Source: Euonymus europaeus
Lineage: Eukaryota; Streptophyta; Magnoliopsida; Celastrales; Celastraceae
Assembly: GCA_963580455.1 (NCBI GenBank)
Contig: OY756969.1
Location: forward strand, 19,068,760-19,132,759
Direction of reading: 5' to 3'
DNA: 64,000 nucleotides
Under the pieces are notes generated by a model. That model did not search any database. It was not told where the DNA came from and was given only the letters and a program-made list of their open reading frames with translations. Made by a program: the position numbers and the translations under genes. Shown here piece after piece: positions 58,350-64,000 of this stretch; position 1 is the first letter of the stretch; each line of letters opens with the position of its first letter.

Positions 58350-59492
58350 ACACATCATATTTAGCTCCGATTCAAGTAATTCTTGCGCCAATATTTTTCT
58401 ATAAATATGTAGTATTTATTAAAAATATAAAATTTTAAAAATCATTTTATTTTATTTTATCTATTATTATTTTATTATTATTTTTTCCGGGATATTACAC
58501 TATCACTCAGTTACAAAATTCCAATTGCAATCACACAATTTAAAGAATTAATGACGTCAATCAAGAGACCTTGGTCGGGCTCTCTTAACTCTGACTTTCC
58601 TAAACAACGACCCTTGGCTTTAGTCCAGCCTAAAAATCTTTTCTTATCTTAGGAGTCTTGGTTGGCGTACCCTAAAAGTTTCCTAAAATAAGCATATGAA
58701 CTAGAAAGTTGACAATCACACAACCTTAAGCAATGGTATATTACCTAATAAATTGTGTTTACAAATCCCAAATCTAGACGTTAATCAGATTTTTGTCACT
58801 TGTTAGACACCGAGTATTGGCCAACCGAATGTGCCTAACTAACAGTTCCCCTACATCATGAGGTTGATCAGACATTCACAATAACAAGAATTCATCAATT
58901 AATTCAGAGATTCAAAAATTAATCCTAGTGTAATCAACCATAGAATTGTTCAACCAAGATCAAATACAAGAACAAATCGAACCCAAGATAATTAGTAATT
59001 TAGTTACACATATACATATTCAAATACAGAAATGAAAACCGAAAACCAGTTGTAGAGAAGAGTCCACTTGATCTTCGTGTCTTTCCTCTTTAATCCCCCA
59101 GCTCTTCTCTTCACTGCCGTGTATCTCTTCTGGAATGAAAAATAATTTCATTCTATCTTTCTTCTTTTCTTTTGTTCTGTCCAATTTCCATTTTTAGTAA
59201 TTCCTTCATACTACACCGTTTTGACCAGTAAAATTTGTGGATGGAATTTGGTCAACTCCCTTTAGTCCAACTTGCCACACTACATAACAAAGTGACACCG
59301 TTTTTTTTTCCCGCTGGAATTCTGCAGTCGCAAACAGGCTGCACTTTTCCTCTAGAACCAGCTTGCATTTCCATCTTTGCATTCATCCATACCTAACAAG
59401 AAAACATGTATTTTGGGCAGTATTTCGATCTTGAAATCATACCAATTACAACAATTAAAGCCCAGAATTATAGGTGCATTCTACACCTATCG

Positions 59493-60666
59493 GGGAATGA
59501 TACATGGAATTCTTGCTCAAGTCTAGAGCACTCTGGCTGTCACAATGCATCTGATATTCTTCTTGATTAATACCCAGTTTCTGGAGAAACCGCTTCAACC
59601 ACAACATTTCTTTACCAGCTTCTGCTGCAGCAATATACTCTGCTTCTGTTGTAGATAAAGCAACACACTTCTGTAGTTTGGACTGCCATGATACAGCTCC
59701 CCCTGCAAAAGTGAAAACATACCCTGAAGTAGATTTTCTACTATCAGGATCACCGGCCATATCTGAATCAGTATAACCATCCAGAACTAGATCTGCTCCC
59801 CCAAAGCATAAATAGATCTTTGATGTACCCATTAGGTACCTGAGAATCAATTTAACAGCTTCCTAATGCTCTTTCCCAGGATTGGAAAGAAATCTGCTCA
59901 CAACACCAACAACGTGAGCAATATCTGGTCTTGTACACACCATTACGTACATCAGACTACCAACTGCTGAAGAGTAAGAGACTGCTTCCATCTTATCAAC
60001 CTCTTTCGCATTCTTCATATTGAACCTTTCAAGAACCCGTTCAACATAGGTTTCTTGTGACAGCCATAATTTCTTGGCTTTCCTGTCACGAACAATCTTC
60101 ATACCCAGTATCTGTTGAGCTGAGCCTAAGTCCTTCATATCGAAGAACTGGGATAACTGGGCCTTCAATGTGTTAATCATGGGCACATCCCGACCAACAA
60201 TTAACATATCATCCATATATAGCAGCAATATCACAAATTTACCGTCTGAAAACTTTTGAACATAAACACACTGGTCTGCGACAGTTCTCTTGTACCCATG
60301 ACCCATCATGAATGAGTCAAACTTCTTGTACCACTGTCTCGGGGCCTACTTAAGGCCGTAGAGACTTTTCTGCAGTTTGCAGACCATGTGCTTCTTCTTA
60401 GAGACTTCAAACCCTTCTGGCTGCACCATGTAAATTTCTTCCTCCAAATCACCATAGAGAAATGCTATGTTTACATCAATTTGTTCAAGCTCCAGATTCA
60501 TACTTGCTACTAACCCCAGTATGACTCGGATAAATATCATCTTCACCACAGGTGAGAAAATCTCGTCGAAGTCTATTCCTTTCTTCTGTTGGAATCCTTT
60601 GACGACTAACCGAGCTTTATACTTCACAAGCTTGTCGCTGCCATCTTTCTTCAGCTTGAACACCAT
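59493..60666 (-). pseudogene. E7 reverse transcriptase and RNase H
   Basis: The minus strand reads KYKARLVVKGFQQKKGIDFD, VNIAFLYGDLEEEIYMVQPE and LQKSLYGLK, then TAG (CAG to TAG likely) and the next RT part with catalytic LLYMDDMLIVGRD intact. MKNAKEVDKMEAVSYSSAVG shows a loss of about 25 residues compared with relatives. A TAG at 59863-59865 after GKEH replaces tryptophan. RNase H then follows (GYTDSDMAGDPDSRKSTSGY) to NSMYHS, where E8 enters. Confidence 0.92.
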
Positions 60667-62049
60667 TTGTTCTGCAGCGCTTTATTCCCTTTATGAAGTT
60701 TTACCAACTCATAAGTTTGGTTTTTCTGTAAGGAATTCATCTTTTCTTGCATTACTTGCATCCACTCACTACTTTCAGTATGAGTATAAGCTTCTAGAAA
60801 GCTCTCTGGCTCCCACTCATCAGTAAGCAAAATATAGTCTGAATCCAAATATCTTCTTGACGAAATCATAGAATGACCCCTCAGAGATCTTCCTGACCGA
60901 GGTGCGTCAAGTGGAGGAGGTTGTACTGGTTCTACAGCTTCTAATGAAGGAGGTTGTAGCTCCTCCTGCTCAACACCTTCTGTGTGATTTTCTTCTAGAT
61001 CTTTCTCCGGCAATTCATCAGTATCTGCAGGAATCACTGGTGCAGGATCTGGGATAGTATTTGCAACAACAGGAACAGTGGACTTGGTGGAACACAACAT
61101 CCCTGCTTCTGATAACCTTCTTAGCAGTTGGATCCCACAGTCTGTATCCAAATTCATCATTTTCATATCCAATGAAAATGCAAGGAGTGGATCTGCTGTC
61201 AAGCTTCTGTCTCTGCTCCTTGGATACATGTGCAAAAGCTTTGCACCCAAATACTCTCAAGTGAGAGTAAGAAATATTTCTTCCAGACCACACCTTCTCC
61301 GGAATTTTGAAATTCAGTAGTGCTGACGGTGATCGGTTAATCAGGTAACAGGCCACACGAACTGCTTCACCCCAGAATGGCTTTGGCAGCTTTGCCATAC
61401 TGAGCATATACCTTGCTCGTTCCATAATGGTTCGATTCATCCTCTCGGCTACATCAATATGATGTGGGGTACATGGGACCGTCTTCTCATGCCAAATACG
61501 GCATTCAGTACAGTATGCTCCAAACTCCTTGGAAATATATTCTCCTCCATTATCTGATCGGAGGCACTTCAACTTCTTTCCGGTCCCCCTTTCTACCATA
61601 GCATGGAAATTCTTGAAATTCTCAAACACCTGATCCTTGGTTCTGAGAAAATATACCCACACCTTCCTTAAAGCATCATCAATAAAGGTTTGAAAATATC
61701 TGTTACCTCCCAAAGACTCTTCTTCTAGGGGACCACAGACATCAGAATGTACCAAACTCAGCAGCTCTGACCTTTTCGTGGAAGATGTATTGAATGAGAC
61801 CCAGTGCTGCTTCCCGAATAAGCAATGATCACATGGGCTCAGCGGAATATTTTTATACACTGTGATGAGTGCCTTCTTTGATAGGGTGAACAACCCTTTT
61901 TCTCCTATGTGACCGAGTCTTTTGTGCCAGAGATTTGGAGAAGTATCTTCCTCCACAGCATTGATGGTTTCTGAACATACATTGGCTTGTGTTCTGTATA
62001 ATGTGCCACAAATATGTCCTCTAGCATAAGTCAAAGCACATTTTGTCAA
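60651..62049 (-). pseudogene. E7 integrase and RT N-terminus
   Basis: A 343-codon frame holds the HHCC region (WHKRLGHIGEKGLFTLSKKA, CDHCLFGKQH) and integrase core: QTFIDDALRKVWVYFLRTKD, LRSDNGGEYISKEF, and HHIDVAERMNRTIM, where relatives have QHNG before VAERMNR. The acidic triad is kept. The C-terminal region includes VFGCKAFAHVSKEQRQKLDS and IFIGYENDEFGYRLWDP. A slip near 61085 moves into a frame running to RYLDSDYILLTDEWEPESFL and NKALQNKW, the start of RT. Confidence 0.92.
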
Positions 62050-62052
62050 CTT

Positions 62053-63230
62053 CTAGGTGCCATTGCCGAAATGATTGTGATAGCCCTGTTTATCAAGAGC
62101 ATTCACAGCAATAACATTGAACCGGAGGTCTGGGACGTGTCGAACGTCCTTCAACACCATAGCGCATCCAAGTTTCGTCTTGACATGCACATCACCAATG
62201 GCCATAATCTTGGCAAAACTATCGTTGCCCATCTTCACTATACCATAATCACCGATTTTGTACGAAGTGAAGAAATCACTTTGTGGAGTAGCGTGGTGTG
62301 ATGCAGTAGTGTCGATCACCCACTCAGGATCGTGACTTGCTGCATGTAAGCACATCTCTTAACTGCAAGAGAGTAGTGCTACATCTTCCGAAATGGTGAC
62401 CAAAGTTTCACCATTTTCATTCTTTGACTCGGAGCTATTTTGACCTTGCTCCCGTTGTAATTTCCGACAATTCTTTTTGATGTGACCTTCAATGCCACAG
62501 TGGTAACACTTGTATTTACCTTTCTGTTGTCTCCTGCCGTCATTGGACTTTCCATGGTCCTGGTTCCATCCTCGGCTCTGCTTCTACCTTTACGTTGAGG
62601 TCGTCCTCTACTTTTAGTAACAAGGGCATGAGACTGGTCTATGCCCAATTTCTTCCTTTGACTATTCTCGTTGAATAAAGCATCCGAGACCATCTCCATA
62701 GTGAGTTTGCCTCCGGGTGCAGAGTTACTGAGAGAGACCACCAACGTCTCCCAACTGTCTGGTAAGGAACTGTGGAGTAGTAAAGCTTGTTCTTCATCAT
62801 TGAGAACAAACTTGACAGCTACAAGCTGATTCACCAAGTTCTGAAACTCATTGGTGTGCTCAGCTACAGATGTACCATTTTTCAATTTCAAATTGACAAG
62901 GCGTCTAACCAAGAGTGCTTTATTTCGAGCAGTCTTGGCTTGGTACATGTTCTCTAGCTTTTTCCAGAGATCATATGCAATTGTCTCCTGTGCAACATGG
63001 TGAAAAACACTGTGATCGATCCAATTTCGAATCTGATCGATCGTCTTCTTATGTTTCTTTGTCCACTCAGCCTCCTTTATGTCATCTGGTCTCTTGCCCT
63101 CATTTTCCAAGGGATCCGCCAGATCTTTACAATTCAAGAAATCCTCCATCCGAGGTTTCCATAATGCATAATTTGTGTGTGTCAATTTCATCATGGCTCC
63201 AGATGACTCTGATATAGAAGCTTCCATCAA
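62053..63230 (-). pseudogene. E7 gag and protease
   Basis: ATG 63230 opens 283 codons of gag (MKLTHTNYALWKPRMEDFLN, LWKKLENMYQAKTARNKALL, LVNQLVAVKFVLNDEEQALL). A slip before the knuckle puts CYHCGIEGHIKKNC (about 62480) in another frame. Protease reads WVIDTTASHHATPQSDFF in the frame 62355-62053, ending at TAG, which breaks it from integrase. The DT of the active site is present. Confidence 0.9.
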
Positions 63231-63762
63231 AAAAGATTCAAGCTAAATCGAGCAACACCAAAATTTTGGAGTGGAATCTCACAAAACTGATAGCACGGTT
63301 GCGTTCAAAAGGGTCAAAAACCTTAGGAACCGATCCGAAAAATACCGAATCGGCTGGTCAAAAGTTCTTCAATTTGAACCGGACTTAACTGTTGACTGAC
63401 GGTCAACTGATAGTCAACTAACACTGTTTGATGATGTGGCTACTGACATGACACAATTGCTGACTGTGCGCTGACGTGGTAGATGATGACGTGGCAGATG
63501 ATGTCACATTGGCATCATGCTGACGTCACTTCGTCTTCAACCTCCAGATATGGGAATAGTATCTGAAAATTTCAGAGGGAGAGTGTGGCTCACCCCGATG
63601 TCTAATTTCGATAATTTTTGAATCATGAGACTCGTCAGGTGATGAGGAATACCCAGATGTATTCAAAACTTGATTTCGTTGAAGTCAAAAATTGACCCGA
63701 GAGGAAAAAGTTGCTCATTTTTTGTTCGGGATGATTTCTGGTTGCTGGAGATATGAACCTCG
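63231..63762 (-). promoter_or_regulatory. E7 leader with clustered WRKY-type and ACGT-core motifs
   Basis: About 530 bp between primer site and gag without coding sequence. TTGAC(C/T) W-box cores occur at 63312, 63356, 63393, 63402 and 63413. ACGT-core bZIP-type sites occur at 63472 and 63487 (TGACGTGG) and 63521 (TGACGTCA). Tork/Tnt1 relatives are known for stress-induced transcription from the LTR; whether leader motifs matter is inference. Confidence 0.45.
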
Positions 63763-63775
63763 AGCTCTGATACCA
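63762..63775 (-). other. E7 primer binding site (initiator Met-tRNA type)
   Basis: Minus-strand TGGTATCAGAGCTC, two bases after the LTR end (ATCCTCAACA). Confidence 0.93.
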
Positions 63776-63777
63776 CT

Positions 63778-64000
63778 TGTTGAGGATATCGGATCAATAT
63801 GACATTGCCAAACAAAATCAAAATGAAAGAAATACAAAAATATTTCTTCTTTCTTTGTAACTCACTACACCTCTTCTTTCTCTCTACCACACATAATACA
63901 TGCACACACACACATCTCTTTATATAGAGAAACTCACAGCTTAATAAAACACAGAAATTAGGTAAGTGTTAGGTAATATTTTTGACAAAACATGGGCGCC
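63778..64000 (-). repeat. E7 5' LTR, partial
   Basis: It ends ATCCTCAACA on the minus strand (plus-strand start TGTTGAGGATATCGG) and runs off the window. A TATA box (TATATAAAG on the minus strand) lies at 63918-63926, so this part covers the core promoter, R and U5. Confidence 0.85.

Larger units (their letters stand above)
56041..58499 (-). mobile_element. S4: solo LTR of a gypsy-type element, nested in the E8 LTR
   Basis: 2459 bp with ends TGTCACGCCCC and CGGGATATTACA and a perfect CTATC duplication at 56036-56040 and 58500-58504. Read on the minus strand (TGTAATATCCCG to GGGGCGTGACA) it has the usual sense of large chromovirus-type LTRs. No internal coding region is left. Confidence 0.94.
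46319..59491 (-). mobile_element. E8: Athila-type Ty3/gypsy element, nested in E7
   Basis: The LTRs are 46319-47581 and 55767-59491 (the second split by S4), both about 1262 bp once S4 is removed. The minus-strand sequence begins TGATAGGTGTAG. An Asp-tRNA primer site (55750-55767) and a purine tract (GTTTGGGGGATTTT) flank the internal region. Coding order is gag-PR-RT-RH-IN and then a third ORF, the Athila plan. By eye the LTRs differ at roughly 30 sites, about 2.5%. No target duplication could be identified with confidence. Confidence 0.94.
55767..59491 (-). repeat. E8 5' LTR (right copy), split by S4
   Basis: It has two parts, 55767-56040 and 58505-59491, separated by S4 plus one copy of its duplication. 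Joined, they give about 1262 bp matching 46319-47581. Confidence 0.93.
46120..64000 (-). mobile_element. E7: Tnt1/Tork-like copia, split by E8
   Basis: The minus strand carries part of a 5' LTR (63778-64000), a primer site, a leader, gag, protease-integrase and RT-RNase H down to 59493. The RNase H C-terminus reappears at 46145-46316 on the far side of E8. Wording such as FTFAGGAVSWQSKLQKCVAL and SALDLSKNSMYHS is typical of the Tork (Tnt1) lineage. The 3' LTR is missing: only 25 bases follow the stop before the E6 LTR begins. Confidence 0.93.

Overview
This window reads as plant nuclear DNA, most likely from a eudicot. It is AT-rich and built almost entirely of LTR retrotransposons of plant type: Ty1/copia elements with initiator-Met-tRNA primer sites, chromovirus-like Ty3/gypsy elements, and an Athila-type gypsy with an Asp-tRNA primer site and a third ORF. 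There are also solo LTRs and a MITE with a 9-bp target duplication. I found no intact cellular protein-coding gene, no rRNA or tRNA gene and no CRISPR. Most retroelement ORFs carry stops, frameshifts or deletions, so this is a heterochromatic retroelement graveyard. Element names E1-E8 and S1-S4 are mine.

Layout, left to right. 1-6420: E1, copia, + strand, 5' LTR outside the window. 6950-7215: Mutator-type MITE. 7648-17566: E2, copia, +, with both LTRs and TSD TTGCT. E2 is split after its fifth gag codon by E3 (8045-13324), a nearly complete chromovirus-type gypsy on the - strand with TSD CTAGA. 17572-19374: unassigned DNA with a possible LINE tail. 19375-27411: E4, a gypsy whose reverse transcriptase is broken at its active site by an inverted junction, so the left part reads + and the right part reads -. 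27412-32444: E5, a decayed copia, -, interrupted by solo LTR S1 (29149-31260, TSD ACTAG). 32445-38155: low-coding DNA with MULE-like inverted arms, interrupted by solo LTR S2 (34441-36209, TSD GTATC) and copia-type solo LTR S3 (36444-38016).

38434-46119: E6, copia, +, related to E1; its 3' LTR is cut short where it abuts E7. 46120-64000: E7, a Tnt1/Tork-like copia, -, whose 5' LTR runs off the window. E7 is split inside its RNase H by E8 (46319-59491), an Athila-type gypsy, -, with near-identical LTRs and a third ORF. The 5' LTR of E8 is in turn split by solo LTR S4 (56041-58499, TSD CTATC). This gives a three-level nest: S4 in E8 in E7.

How the parts work together: each complete element would make gag (particle), protease, integrase and reverse transcriptase/RNase H between LTRs that supply promoter and polyadenylation signals. 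In copia the order is gag-PR-IN-RT-RH; in gypsy it is gag-PR-RT-RH-IN. No copy here looks autonomous. E8 is the closest to intact: its pol is one frame broken mainly by single-base nonsense changes.

I saw no convincing new biological system. The observations most worth a second look are the inverted, microhomology-joined RT of E4, a leader block with a possible small ORF shared by E1 and E6, the long third ORF of E8 with a coiled-coil-like tail, and a MULE-like structure that may hold a captured gene fragment.
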